Assembly: GCA_013397115.1 (NCBI GenBank)
Contig: VWZW01000509.1
Location: 186,001-250,000, forward strand
Origin: Edolisoma coerulescens
Taxonomy: Eukaryota > Chordata > Aves > Passeriformes > Campephagidae
Reading direction: 5' to 3'
Length of the DNA: 64,000 nucleotides
The translations under genes were made by a program, and so were the position numbers. Below, in pieces: positions 25,001 through 36,909 of the stretch. The notes under the pieces were generated by a model. That model searched no databases. It was given only the letters and a program-made list of their open reading frames with translations, and was not told where the DNA came from. The number at the start of each line of letters is the position of its first letter. The stretch's first letter is position 1.

Positions 25001-27177
25001 AAGAGCTGGGTGTAATTCCCTGTGCTGGTCTCCTGTTCACACAATATCTGGAAGGTTGCTTCCATCCCCAAACAGGCTGAAAATTATGCTTCAGTTCCCA
25101 GTACAGCCCCACTTTTTCCCACTGCAAGCCAATTTCCACAATTTCAGGTGCTGAGAGCTGTGATGACTGCTTGCATTCACTGCATTTCTTCAAGTGAGAC
25201 TCATATCCTCCTGTTGTCAACTTCTGCCCCGCTCTCTCTGGAAGCTTTCTCACCATTCCTCTCCTGTGCTCTCTGTTCCCAAACTTTCTTTGCTTCCACA
25301 TCTTGTTGCACATGTGCCACACCAGAGCCCTGTCCTGCTTCAGAGCCCTGTGAGGCAGCTGGTCTGCTACAGGACCTGCTGCATCTGCCGAGGGGAGTGG
25401 GGGTGGGACAGACACACAGCCAGGAATTTTTGTCTCTTTCTTGCCCTAGGCCACTGCTCCTTCCCTGTTCCACACTGGCATTTCCATGACCATGTCCCCT
25501 GGTGGAGCAAAACACGGGTGACAAGGATGGTACTGAAGGTGGGGAGAACAGCCAGCTGAGAAAGGGGAAGGTGGCACATTCACAGCAGAGCTGGCAGTTT
25601 TGTAAAGCTGACACCAGCAGGGCAAATGCCCAGACAGATTACCCAGTACACCTCAAAGGTTTCATCAGCAGAAGGCAAGAAACTCTGGTTCCAAGAATGG
25701 AAAATTTGGAGCAGTTCTGACCTGTATGGGGAGATAGCTCGACCTCGAAAGCAGATTTTTGTAGGGTACCTCGCATTTGTGCATCGACGCCGAAGTTACT
25801 CCCTGACTCACATCCAGCCTGAATGCTCTTCCCAGTTATGAAGGTGTCATCCACACCGGAGCCGGGGGGGGATGGATGCACTGAGATCTCCTTGAGCCTG
25901 CAGGCAGAGCTGTGCGGGGGTCTCAAGGGGGCTGCAAACCCTCTTCATTCAGGATGTCTGACACTCTTCCTCTTCTTTCCCTGCAGCTTTTCTTTTGTAG
26001 CTGCCCTTCTGCAGAGGTGGGACGAGAACAGACTGCCCACACTTTGTGTGCATTTTGCCAGTGCTGAACGGGGCCTTTTGGGAGGTTTAACCACATTATC
26101 ATTGCAGCCAGCTCTTTATTATGTCAGGTCAATAATCCAGATCGAGGGGTGGAAAGATGCCCAGCATGAACCCCTGGGGTTCTAGCTGGCCTCCTCACTC
26201 TAGCTCAGAGCTGACCATGGATGAACAGCGTGGGTGTCTCCACACCGTGCTTCCAACTCCTGCATAACCCCAGCCCCTGATCCCAGGGAAGGGGGAATTG
26301 ATTGTAGCTCAGAATTACACTACAAGCACTGCATTGGCAGGCCTGCTAGTGTGGAGTATCAAATTAAAAGTGACAATAGCTTTTTTTTTTCTTTCTCTCT
26401 TTACTTTATGAGCATTTTTCTCATTTTTAAGTCTGGCAAAAGTGATGCAGAGATAAGGTGACTTATACAATGTCACTCATCCAGTATCAGTCAAAATAGA
26501 GACTCATTTGCCTGAATCCCTTTATAAGCAGCTTTTGTCTCATATTTTGGCCTGACTTAGCATCATCTCACATCCCAAGGACTTTTAAGTGTATACTGTC
26601 TTCAGCAATGCATGACAGTGAGTACATGACATTTCCCAGACTCCTGAACACTTAATGCAGGAATCTAGTAGTGATTCTGATGTGCTTTTATATGCACATC
26701 AAATCGAACCTCACCTTAGCACACAGGCACATTACAATGTCAGCTTTATCCCCATCATAACTCTGTTGGCTTTAATGGAGCGGCACCAGAAACAAGGTTT
26801 GGCTGTGAAATGTTAAAGCAAGTTTCAGGAGGAGGCTTTTCAGCCCATGTGCAACTATTTTCCACAGTGGCAAGAGTACATTATTCAGCCAGTGAATGAA
26901 ATAGAAACACCGACAGTTTGAGTGTGATGTTGAAGAAAGCAGTTTTTTCTTCATGTGTTGAAGGAAAATGAACTGGCTGTGTTTAAATATGTGGGCAAGC
27001 ACATGTGATGAGTAACACATAAAATGACTCAAGAAAAAAACCAGGACATTTTCACCATTGCTGGGAGCCATGCTTTCCGACCAGAATTCACACTAAATCC
27101 AGGTGGTAGGATTTTTTGGCTTGGATTTTAAAAAAATTTAAATCCATCTCAAGTTTATCAGAACATGGCAGAAAAAA

Positions 27178-27319
27178 ATCCTGTCCACAGCATTTTTCCC
27201 TGTGGGGAAGGTCATGGTGGCAGAAATTTCACAAGGACAACTGGCACCATCCTGTCCACAGCATTTTTCCCTGTGGTGGAGGTCATGATGGCAGAAGTTT
27301 CACAAGGACAACTGACACC
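27178..27319. repeat. 71-bp tandem duplication, two copies
   Basis: Unit 1 (27178-27248) and unit 2 (27249-27319) both begin ATCCTGTCCACAGCATTTTT and both contain TTTCACAAGGACAACTG. Only a handful of substitutions separate them, so the duplication is fairly recent compared with the old CR1 fragments nearby. Confidence 0.93.
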
Positions 27320-27830
27320 AGCAGATTTCCACCTTTCAATTGGTTTGGGGCCAAAATAGTAATTGATTTTTCACTTTCTGCTGGAGATTGTAAATAGTCA
27401 TACTGTCTTTTTTTTTTGCAAGTTTTTTTTCACTAGTGTGGCACTAATCAGCTACAACAAAACCACTTCTGATCAAATTTTAATTTCTTCATCTCATCAT
27501 TAAATGTAATAATTTATATTTGCCACATTCAATAAAATTTGAATTCAGATAAGCTATCTTCAATGAAATATTAAATAAATGACAAAGAAGACTGGAGGAT
27601 TTCTTGAGTCCTAGTATAAGTAGTAAAATCAAAGTTAATTGGTAGATGAGTATTCAATTCCTCTATTTAAATGCCTATAGAGAAAAAGGTAAACAAAAAT
27701 ACATTTGACAGTGAGTATGTCCAGTGGGAACATTTCCTTGTATTTTACTTTATAGTGGCTAAACATTAAGTCAAGCCTTTAACTTGAATTTAATGTATTA
27801 AAGCAATAACAATCAAAGCACAAGGCATTT

Positions 27831-27916
27831 CCTGGGAATTAATGACTGACTGGGAGGGTTGATGGGCCAACGTGAAGCTGAGGGCCATTAACCTCGGCTA
27901 GTCATTAATTTCCCTG
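27831..27916 (+). ncRNA. Long imperfect hairpin, pre-miRNA-like (hypothetical)
   Basis: The two arms pair over most of 86 nt. In the outer stem, GGGAATTAATGACT (27834-27847) faces AGTCATTAATTTCCC (27900-27914) with 14 pairs and one bulged T. In the inner stem, 27854-27868 faces 27882-27895 with 13 pairs, including one G-U, one bulge and one mismatch. A 6x4 internal loop joins the stems and the terminal loop is 13 nt. Size, stem length and loop are in the range of vertebrate pre-miRNAs. I match it to no known miRNA. It could instead be a conserved regulatory element with paired TAATGA-type homeodomain sites, or a decayed MITE. The strand is undetermined and plus is arbitrary. Confidence 0.3.
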
Positions 27917-28046
27917 AAAATTCCCTGCGCTGAAGTTGTTAGTGCTTTTCATAATCTTCTTATCTCTTAAGTGTAAATATAAACATTTTCCCTCATATCC
28001 AAGACATTTTTAAAGATAATGCATAGGCTGGAGCTACCAGCAGCAA

Positions 28047-28093
28047 TGTGGCTCCAGATGCCCCTTCCAACCCCAACCACTCTGTGACTCTGG
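28047..28093 (+). repeat. CR1 LINE 3' tip remnant, sense
   Basis: CCCCTTCCAACCCCAACCAC, then TCTGTGACTCTGGG, matches the last ~45 bp of a CR1 tail with decayed octamers. It is short and has no visible upstream body. Confidence 0.7.
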
Positions 28094-28640
28094 GAAAACA
28101 GAGAGTTTCGACCACAGAAAAGATTCTCTCAGGAAATCCTTGTGAATAAATGCCCAATTTCCAACATTTTCTAAAGGGCCTGCATGGCGACAGGCTCATG
28201 AAATCAGATCCTAAGATGTCTCATGGAGTACAGAAGCACAAAGGGCAGCTGTGACCCTTTATTCTGATGACACTGTGTCCCTATGTACATACACCTTACC
28301 AGGTCATCTTTGTGCATTATTAACTGTTATTAATAAAGTTCATTGCAGAAATATCTCAGGGACCTTGGGGAATGGCTTCCTTTTGTGTCAAGGTAACAGA
28401 ACAGACTTCCAGACATTCCTATGGCATCCACAATCTCACTTCTCCTACTCCGCTTGGAACAATAAACAGATGATCCACAACAGCTCTGAGGAACAGAAAT
28501 GGTGATGGCATTCTCTGTCTGGCTTTCATTTTTTGCCCCTGATGGTATTGATTTAACCTTTATGAAAATTAATCTCAGGAGAGGGACAGAGCCTGAAGAT
28601 TTTATTTTTAAGACTTGCAATTTGCAAGAGCAATTGCAAG

Positions 28641-28789
28641 TTCTTGCTTGTCCTCTTTGTTTTTTTTTTCTTTTCAGGGTTTTTTCAGTTGTGTTTTGTT
28701 TGGGTTTTTTCTGTGGGGGCTTTTTTGGCGTTTGTTTGCTTGGGGTGTTTTTACTGGGTTTTTTCTTTTTTTTTTCCCTTTTGGTGTGG
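28641..28789. repeat. A-depleted G/T-rich low-complexity tract
   Basis: About 150 bp in which the plus strand has only three As. It is built of T-runs broken by GGG, GGGGG and GGGG blocks. It could form G-quadruplex with long loops on the plus strand. The hydrophobic open frame over it (Phe/Gly/Val-rich) is compositional. Confidence 0.8.
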
Positions 28790-31700
28790 ATTAATTTTCT
28801 TATTTGATGAAGAGGTTCTTAGTTAGTGCCTTCTAACTTCGCCAACCTTTCAGGAATCATTAATTCATCTTATAATTGGCAATAAAATGTTCCATCTCAT
28901 ACTGTAGCCCGCTTAAAAATCAGTCACTGCTAACAACAAATGAAAACTCAGCATGTGTAAGTGTTGAAAAAAGATGCTGAGCCACGTGCAGGGAATTTTA
29001 TTCATCCTGATATTTTTGTGCACCTGTGAAGTAATTGGGGCATGTGAGCCCATGATCAAATGTAGGTAGGAAAGTAACTCCAACCCTGTATTAGACCTAG
29101 TGATGAAATTACTCACTACACTTGAGGAATAACCTCTGTGTTAACAGATTTGAGATACACCCCTCCAGCATGGAAAAGTAAAGAAAAAAACCAATGATTG
29201 GGAAAGGGCCACTCCTCTTAAATCTGAAGTCCAGCTTCTGTTTAGGGAGCACTGCTGCACAATTTTCCATAGCTCTGTCGATTTTCTTCATGGATGCAGC
29301 TCTCAAAGTAAGCAGGGAAATGGAATGCAGCCCTGGCTCGACCTGATCAGAAGCAAAATAGGAGATATCACCTCCCTCTGTGCCCTGTCCTGACTGTGAA
29401 TAGGATAAAGGAAGTCTGAAGAGGATCCTAAACCAAAAGTACTTCATTCAGCAGACTCTGGGGAAACTGTGACCCAAGTCACAATCCGAACTTTGTGGCT
29501 GATGCTTCCTTCTTGAACGGGCTACATTAAAACCTAAAACCCAGTAAATGAGGTTGCATTGACAGAGAGGAAAAGACAATTCAGATATATACTGTGTTGC
29601 CTCAAACAATGGCAAATTATTCAGTAGGAAACTATAGAAAGCTGTATCAGTCCCCCTTTTTTTTTTTTTTTGGCAAAACACCATGTATTTGACAAAACTG
29701 TTTCCACTACCTGAAACAATCGCTGGTGAGGAGGCTGTATTTTATCATTTGAAATGCCACCCCAGCTGCAAGAGTTCTATTAGATTGTCTGGCTCAATGT
29801 TTTATATTTATTCTTATCATTTAGGAGCATCAGATACTCATATCTTGGAAGGTGTCTCTTCAACAAGTGTTTAGTACTCACAAAACAAGTGATAACACTG
29901 CCCTGGAGTCAACTCAATTTCACAGCCTGCGAGTTCAGAGCATTATCATGGAAGGTTCTGGGAGTTTATTTACATCAAATTGACCCATAATTAAGCTTGG
30001 CACTTGCATATATAAAATTTGTGATTTCTCTAGTGCTTTCTCTCCAAGATGTTCTAAAATTCTTCCTTAGGCAGTCAGTCATCTGATTATCCTATTCATT
30101 GCTGTTATAAACCCCTCACTTTATAAATGTATATCTTGCATGGGTAGTTAGAGATAGAGCCCTTAGAAATAAATTTTAAGAATATATTCTAAAGAGATCC
30201 AAACTACTGGAAGATGAATTGTCCGTGTGTTGCAGTGTTACGAGCTGAAATGACTGCAGGGAGCAGAAAGAGGGGCCCTGGAACTTTTCCTCCTGTAGAG
30301 CTGTGGAGTGGTTGAAGAAGTGTAACCAGGCAGAAAGAGATGTTTGCAGAGAATTGCAGTGACTCATTAGCGTGGCAGCTACTTGGTTAACCAATTAAGA
30401 AATTATATTGATTTACACAGCAGTTTTTAGAAATGCATGTCAGTTTTATTGCAAATGCTTTTAATAACCAGTGGTGTCTCTAAATGGGTTTGGTCCAGGG
30501 AAATGGTTGCATTAGAAACCAGATTAATAAATGGCTTCACCGGTTGATGTGGACAAAAAAGGATGTATTTCCCAGGGAGTTATGTGGTCATGGACATCTA
30601 ATTTGTAGACCCATATTAGCTACAATCCGTTTAAAAGAAGACACAAAATTGTAATGATTTCCCAGTCTGTTGGAACTGAGCTCTTCTATTTTAGATGAAA
30701 AATACAGGGTTTTTTTAAACCTGTACTGGAATCTAAACGTAAACTGTATTGCTTTTTGGCTTCTCCTTGAAGAGGGTTTCAGCAAACTCATGTATTTTTC
30801 TGGGGAAAAAAAAAAACGTGACTTGAGATCTACTGAAATCCACTTGGAGAAGAACATGGTAAGGGGTTGAGGAGACCTGTGGTGAAGACCATTCTAAGAA
30901 ATAAGATTGAATTTACCACATGTGTTTAGTTTACAAGCGGCACTGATCACGAACCTGTTACACAGATGGCAAGGGAAATACTTTAAAGCACAGTAGATGA
31001 AGTAGGAGAGTTTTACTAAATGATTGTGTTTCCATGGAATTGACACTCAAGCCTTACTTTGCTCGTGCTAGATGGCTGCTGGCATGATCATACTCATTGA
31101 GTAGAGACCAGAAATAGTTGGTAGAAGAAACTGGTGTGAAGAAAAATCTCGTTTTCTTGTTCTGAGGATTGAAGATTTTGTAACTCTGAAAAAATGAGTT
31201 TGGAATGATTGGGGCACCATCAAATTGGAATTGCCTGTTTCCTTAAAATGTTGTCCAGGTTTTTTTAACATTTTATGACTGAACATAACTCTCAGCTCTT
31301 CTTTTCCAAAGAAGGAGAAAAAGGCTCTTGATGGTCCTATTAATAGAAGGATGATAATTTAACCTGGGAGGAGAGATGTAACGTGAGGAAATTGGTTGTT
31401 GTTATAGGCAACTGTTACTCATTCCCAACGACTTCAGATAAAGCAGTTCTTCGAGGGAGAACTTGTTCTAGGGGAGCTGATCAGCTCCCTCCTGGGTTTT
31501 CTGGCTTGGCTGGAGACAGAGCCTTTGTAGCTCCATTTGCTTAGATGTAGTGTGCAGGATTATAACATTTCCTTACCCTTGCAGAGGTCTGGCCACACTT
31601 CTCCCACTACCACCACAAGCAGTTCCTTCCCACTGCCAGCTCATTTCCTTTGCTCTTCTGAATCCCCTGTCAAGGAACTTAATCTCCTCTCTAACTCTGA

Positions 31701-34700
31701 ACTTCTCTGGTGTAAATTTCAGTGCTCACTGGCTAATGAATGTCTCTAAGCAGATGTTAAAACTAAATTAATAGTTTTAACTAGAACTGCATTTTTACTC
31801 CACAGCTCTGCCCATTTTTCTTCTGTCTCTGATGTCCACTGGGGAATGTTGCAGAGTTTTGACAGAGGTTGAAGATACAAAAATACCCTCATTGCACCGT
31901 GTTGATGTTCAGTGTACATAGCAAATTGAGGCAAGAGGACTCCCTGAAATTAGGATAACTTTCCAGCTGCTTGCACTCCATTTTGCATAGTTCATAAGGG
32001 CTGTTTAACACAGATTTCTCATTAGCACAATATTCTTGCCTGTTAAATGTTTTATAGGGCTTTTTTTTTGCAGCTATCATGGGCAATAAATGGTTTCCCT
32101 ATAAGAAAATTGTTTCTTGATAAATGTGCTTATGAAATGGTTTTAACTCCTTACTACTACTCAGAAACATCATGTGCTATCCTAACTCTGTCTTTGATTG
32201 TTTGCGTTCATCTGTGAACATCAAAGAGCCCACACTGTTATTCTTCCTCAACCAGCTGTTGGCTTTATTATGCCAAATTCTGGTTTCTGTAGAGTAGACT
32301 GAAGTCATTCTTTTGATTATAAATGGATCAAAATTTGCTTCGTCACCTCACTGACTCTTAGGAGGGATTTTGCACGTAGAGAAAAAAAGAAAAAAAACAT
32401 GCTTTCCGCAGAAGCAGTTTCTACAAACTACTTTGAGACAAAGTGGAAGATCTCTGTGCCCACCATTCCGATTTCCCTAGACAATAAACAAGGGTGTAGT
32501 CCAGGCTGGAGAGTGGAGAAAGCAGGATTTAAGGTGATGACCTGCATGTTCTCAGAGCTCTAAGCACACTTGGGTAGCAACTGAAACAAGGAGCTAGACC
32601 AGAAAAACACTGGAGTAGAAGAGCTTTTACGTGATCTGGTCTCAGATGGACAGGGCAGGACATGGGGGGGTAGATGAGACCTGCAGACACAGGATGGTGC
32701 TTAATACGTTCTGGTGGAAGGTAAGTGAGAGATGATTTACCAGCACATAAAATAAATGGATGGTGCATTGAGATGTATCAGTAGGAGTACTGAGTCACAG
32801 CTCATCATCTGGAAAACTGGAAATTTTCAGTACTACAGCAACCCATTAGTTGCTGTACATATTTTGGGAATGAGGGGACAGTGATAAGTAATGCTTTCTG
32901 GAGCATATTATAAGAGAAGTGGGTTTTATCTTCTGGGTGTTTCCATCCTGTAAGTTTTCCTGTCAGATTTGGGAGAACAATATTTCACTTGGCTTTCAGT
33001 TTGTCTCTGAATCATTGTTACAATGGAATTTATTCTTCCAAGCCTGAATTGCTGAAGAAAAAAAGACAGAGCTGTTTGGGAGGTGGGTGGTATAGAGGAG
33101 AGGAGGTGAAGAAGGGGTCTGTGCATGATTGATCTAATTTTCTGCATCTCACACACTCAAGGCAAGCATGATAGTGTCTGATTAATAGTCATTATTAAGT
33201 GGCCAAATGCTTATTTTCTGGGTTTGAAAATCAGAATCAAGAGAGCATTTCTCCTGTGATGGGCTGGATTTAACAGCAGCGTTGTGTAAGACCTGAAAGG
33301 AGCAAAGACTTTTTTTTGCAGAGGGAACAGTCTGTGCACTGGCCATGCTTCAGTGAAAAAGACAAGAACTTTCTGCTAGCATTTAATACATTTGTAACAG
33401 TTATAGGAAAGACACCTGTAGACAAAGCATTATGTTTATGAAGGGCTTAGTGGAAAATGAATTCTACACTGGGAGCATGTCAATGTGGTTTCTGTTGCTG
33501 AGGTACTGTTTGAAGAGACACAGTCCCTGAAGTCATGGGCAGACTTTACTGTAGGTAACTATGGAATTTCAGTATGATATTCACCAGCTGGTAACTCTTG
33601 GTATATTGATAGTTACATTTAATCAAAATTTAGGCAAGGAGGTAAAACTGAAAAACCTAACATTTTTGTCTCATGTACCATAAGCTCAAACAGAAAGAGG
33701 ATAAACATACAATCTGGAGAGAAAATATAATTTATTACTTATCAGCTGTAAAAGCTTGCTCTGTATGTTTAACAAATGCTTTTTTAAGCAGAGCTATGGC
33801 ACAACAATTTTCAGTGTTCACATTGTCTGCTGAATTATTGCAGCAGTGTGCCACTAGGTTGTTAGGTCTTGAAGGGAAAGACCAGGAATGTTTCCTTCGT
33901 TGGAGTAGATTAAAAAAGCATTTTCTATATGCCTGTATCAGTTTTTATCCTCATCTTTTATGGGTTCATTGATACTTTTTTTGGTATCAGCTTTGTTTCA
34001 TTTTGATATTTTTACATTAGGAATGGCTGCAGATATGCTTAGGTATAATTGCTGTTTATTAATCTAGTGAAATCAAATTGTCCAGACTTCTCTCAGATAA
34101 GTACCTGTCTATGTTGCCATGAAAATACGTGTGTTATATTTGCTACTTTTACAGATTTCTGGTTTACTACTCATTAAATATGCAGGTAGTCTGGCGTCTC
34201 GTTTATGAGATGTAAGAAGAGGAACTGAAAATAGCCTTAATTCTGCAGAAGACGAGACAAAGACAAGTGATTTTATTTTTGTAGCTTACTTCTTAATATG
34301 ACTAGCCTACAGCGTGATACCACAGTTTGTAACCTGAGTGTATGGATGTCTGGCTTACCTTGAAAAGGTTGGGTCCCAAAATATCAGGATTAGAATAAAA
34401 CGTTTGGGAAGGATAAAGATTGTCTTAAACGAAGTGGAATCTATTGCTGTGAAAAGAATGAATGTAATATATTTTTATTATACAAATTTGAAAATGGTAT
34501 CAGTTGGTGTGACGCTGCATCAATGCACTCAACTCCTCCCAACCCTCTTTTAACTTGGTTGGACTACTGGGTTGTGCCAGGGCACACTTCTAATGTCAAC
34601 ATCACCCATTTGAACAAAAAGATACAAACTCAAGAATTTAAATATCTCATGTGTTTCCAAGATGCAAATACCTCAGGCAAAAGACAGAGAGGAGTGTTCA

Positions 34701-34965
34701 TAAGGATGGGCTGTTCTTCCATCAGTGCGAGAGCTCAGACACCATGTGCACAGCCTCAAGTTCAGCTGCAGTTTTAGTTACAACACAGGCATTTTCCTAA
34801 CACTTTTCTGTATTTACCTACTGCTTTTCTCGAATTTTTTAAGCATCGCAACCCAAATTTTTAAGAGCCGACCGCCTCCAGCCAGGTCATCTCTCACCGC
34901 CAGCTGTCAGAGACCCATCAACAACTGGGCTTCCAGCACGTTCCTGAACATGTAAATTATTTGTA
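28790..34965. other. Non-coding stretch, no gene seen
   Basis: AT-rich sequence with a T15 run at 29657-29671 and an 18-bp palindrome at 31472-31489. Open frames are short and uninformative. A segment at 33792-33857 has an acceptor and an early ATG but only a weak donor, so it is not called. Confidence 0.4.
31472..31489. other. 18-bp perfect palindrome
   Basis: GGGAGCTGATCAGCTCCC is exactly self-complementary, with a TGATCA core. It could be a dimeric factor site or a cruciform seed. There is no direct functional evidence. Confidence 0.6.
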
Positions 34966-35165
34966 GCGGCCGAGACTCCTCGTTTGTTTGGGCGGCAGAG
35001 CGGGGAGGCACTCGGAGCTCCTCCGGCGCCTGGCAAACGCCTCCCCGCCGCGGGGGCGGCGAACACCCCGGCGCTCGGGGGCTGCGGGCACAGGTGGGAC
35101 GCGGCCCCTCTGTAGCAGCGCGGCCACCGCGGGAGCGTCACCGCCGCCTCCTCCCTTCCTCCGCA

Positions 35166-35186
35166 GAGCCCGAGCCCGAGCCCGAG
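35166..35186. repeat. (GAGCCC)3 hexanucleotide repeat at gap edge
   Basis: Three perfect GAGCCC units plus GAG lie just left of the Ns. In one plus frame they encode a Glu-Pro repeat (EPEPEPE). Short GC-rich repeats of this kind are a likely cause of the assembly failure. Confidence 0.85.
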
Positions 35187-35211
35187 GGCGGCTCCGGCGG
35201 GAGCCGCAGAG

Positions 35212-35817
35212 NNNNNNNNNNNNNNNNNNNNNNNNNNNNNNNNNNNNNNNNNNNNNNNNNNNNNNNNNNNNNNNNNNNNNNNNNNNNNNNNNNNNNNNNN
35301 NNNNNNNNNNNNNNNNNNNNNNNNNNNNNNNNNNNNNNNNNNNNNNNNNNNNNNNNNNNNNNNNNNNNNNNNNNNNNNNNNNNNNNNNNNNNNNNNNNNN
35401 NNNNNNNNNNNNNNNNNNNNNNNNNNNNNNNNNNNNNNNNNNNNNNNNNNNNNNNNNNNNNNNNNNNNNNNNNNNNNNNNNNNNNNNNNNNNNNNNNNNN
35501 NNNNNNNNNNNNNNNNNNNNNNNNNNNNNNNNNNNNNNNNNNNNNNNNNNNNNNNNNNNNNNNNNNNNNNNNNNNNNNNNNNNNNNNNNNNNNNNNNNNN
35601 NNNNNNNNNNNNNNNNNNNNNNNNNNNNNNNNNNNNNNNNNNNNNNNNNNNNNNNNNNNNNNNNNNNNNNNNNNNNNNNNNNNNNNNNNNNNNNNNNNNN
35701 NNNNNNNNNNNNNNNNNNNNNNNNNNNNNNNNNNNNNNNNNNNNNNNNNNNNNNNNNNNNNNNNNNNNNNNNNNNNNNNNNNNNNNNNNNNNNNNNNNNN
35801 NNNNNNNNNNNNNNNNN
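35212..35817. other. Assembly gap (606 Ns) in CpG island
   Basis: A run of N with no sequence information. It sits in the most GC-rich part of the window, where bird assemblies often lose sequence. It probably hides promoter and exon 1 sequence. Confidence 0.98.
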
Positions 35818-36060
35818 TTTTTTTCCTAAGACCAACTTGTTCTTGGAAATCGCGTTCGATTTCGGTTTCTGTTCCAGTGCGGGGTTTCTGGTGGCGGCTG
35901 CGGGTGCCGCTGCCGTAGGGCAGCGCAGGGCTGCGGGCGCCCGGAGCCTCCCGGGCCGCGGGGACCCGAGTTTGTTCCTGCCCGCTCCTGACTCCGGAGC
36001 GTTTTTCCAGGGAGACGCGGAGTGGGAGCATTCGGGCGCCCGCTTCCAGGGATGGTCTGA

Positions 36061-36909
36061 GCAATCCTTAACTGGAAGAAAGGAGAAGGCATGTGCGTGC
36101 AAAAGCCAGGTTTCCCCCCAGAGCTTGTACTCCGAAACTTCGCTATTCGGTGAAACCCGTGTTCTGAACACCAGGAAGCTTTGGTTTTTCTAGGAAGGCA
36201 TGAATTTTCTGGGGTTTTTTTTCACATTTTCAGGGAAGGATTAATGTGAGGGCTCTGGGTACTGTGTGTTTAAGTCTTATTTTGTTTTAAATGGTTAATT
36301 TGGGAGGATCTGTGGCATACTGCTCAAAGTGCAGTAAGCCTGGAATAAATCGAGTGGTTTTCATTGTATAAAAAAGTTCAAGATCACTGCTAGTTCTATG
36401 AGATCGTCTTCCAAATACTAGCAATTTTTAATTGTGTACATTTCCTTATAACCTATATAAGGTAACTAAGCTGAGCATGGAAATTATGTTTTTGTATAAC
36501 TATGTTCATTTTTCAGGTGGAAGAACAAATCAAAATCGGGGGTTTTTGATTTACCAAGTAATTAGGTGCAGATGTTTTTGCATTGCCACTTCAGAAGTCA
36601 CCTTGCTCTGTCAAGGTTATGATGTGTCCACTAAGCAACAAGGATAAAATAAAAATCTGCAAGGAGTCTGAGAGTATTAAATGTCCTCTTGGTTTAAATT
36701 GAGTTGGAATTGTTTGGTGGGTTTTTTTTTCTTTCTTCCTCAAATGTATTAAAGAGAAAAATTTAAATAACTTGGTTTGAATATCTGAATGCACCTTTTG
36801 CAAAAGGGGATGCCCTAGAATGTTTGTATAGGAAAACAAGTGAGCTGAAACGTTGTGCTAATAGGATTTGCAGCGTAAAATATGGCTAATTTCTCTTATA
36901 TGACTACAG
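36061..36909. other. Probable first intron, no gene seen
   Basis: GC falls quickly after the island to AT-rich, T-run-containing DNA, as expected at the start of an intron. The sequence before 36910 ends in a pyrimidine-poor but usable acceptor context (ATATGACTACAG). Confidence 0.35.

Larger units (their letters stand above)
24141..28046. other. Non-coding stretch, no gene seen
   Basis: Mixed composition. Overlapping open frames on both strands at 24963-25926 lie in locally GC-richer DNA with no coherent domain. Features inside are small hairpins, a CpG cluster at 25740-25791, a tandem duplication and a long hairpin, listed separately. Confidence 0.4.
34966..36060 (+). promoter_or_regulatory. 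CpG island, probable promoter and first exon
   Basis: Sequence on both sides of the N-gap is rich in CpG and GC. Examples are GCGGCCGAGAC at the left edge, GGGGGCGG-type Sp1-like boxes near 35050, and CCCGGGCCGCGGGGACCCG near 35950. The rest of the window is CpG-poor. Such islands in vertebrates mark promoters of broadly expressed or developmental genes. A plus-strand exon-like segment lies only about 0.85 kb downstream (36910), which favours plus-strand transcription; bidirectional activity cannot be excluded. The true first exon and its start codon may be hidden in the gap. Long frames drawn through the Ns are meaningless. Confidence 0.75.

Noticed and set aside
24963..25926. Cluster of overlapping frames in five reading frames
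   Set aside because: Simultaneous openness in many frames reflects local GC content rather than coding. No shared motif or splice structure.
25980..26150. Possible exon after TTCTTTCCCTGCAG ending at ATGTCAG then GTCAAT
   Set aside because: The donor is weak, the acceptor is ambiguous (two AGs), and the encoded peptide shows no family. Not strong enough to call.
33792..33857. Acceptor AAGCAG then an early ATG (MAQQFSVFTL) 1.1 kb before the CpG island
   Set aside because: The donor (ACTAG then GTTGTT) is poor and no promoter precedes it. Most likely chance.
34957..36193. Several long open frames on both strands across the CpG island
   Set aside because: They are open only because the 606 Ns cannot contain stops. 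The flanking translated parts are compositional GC-rich peptides.
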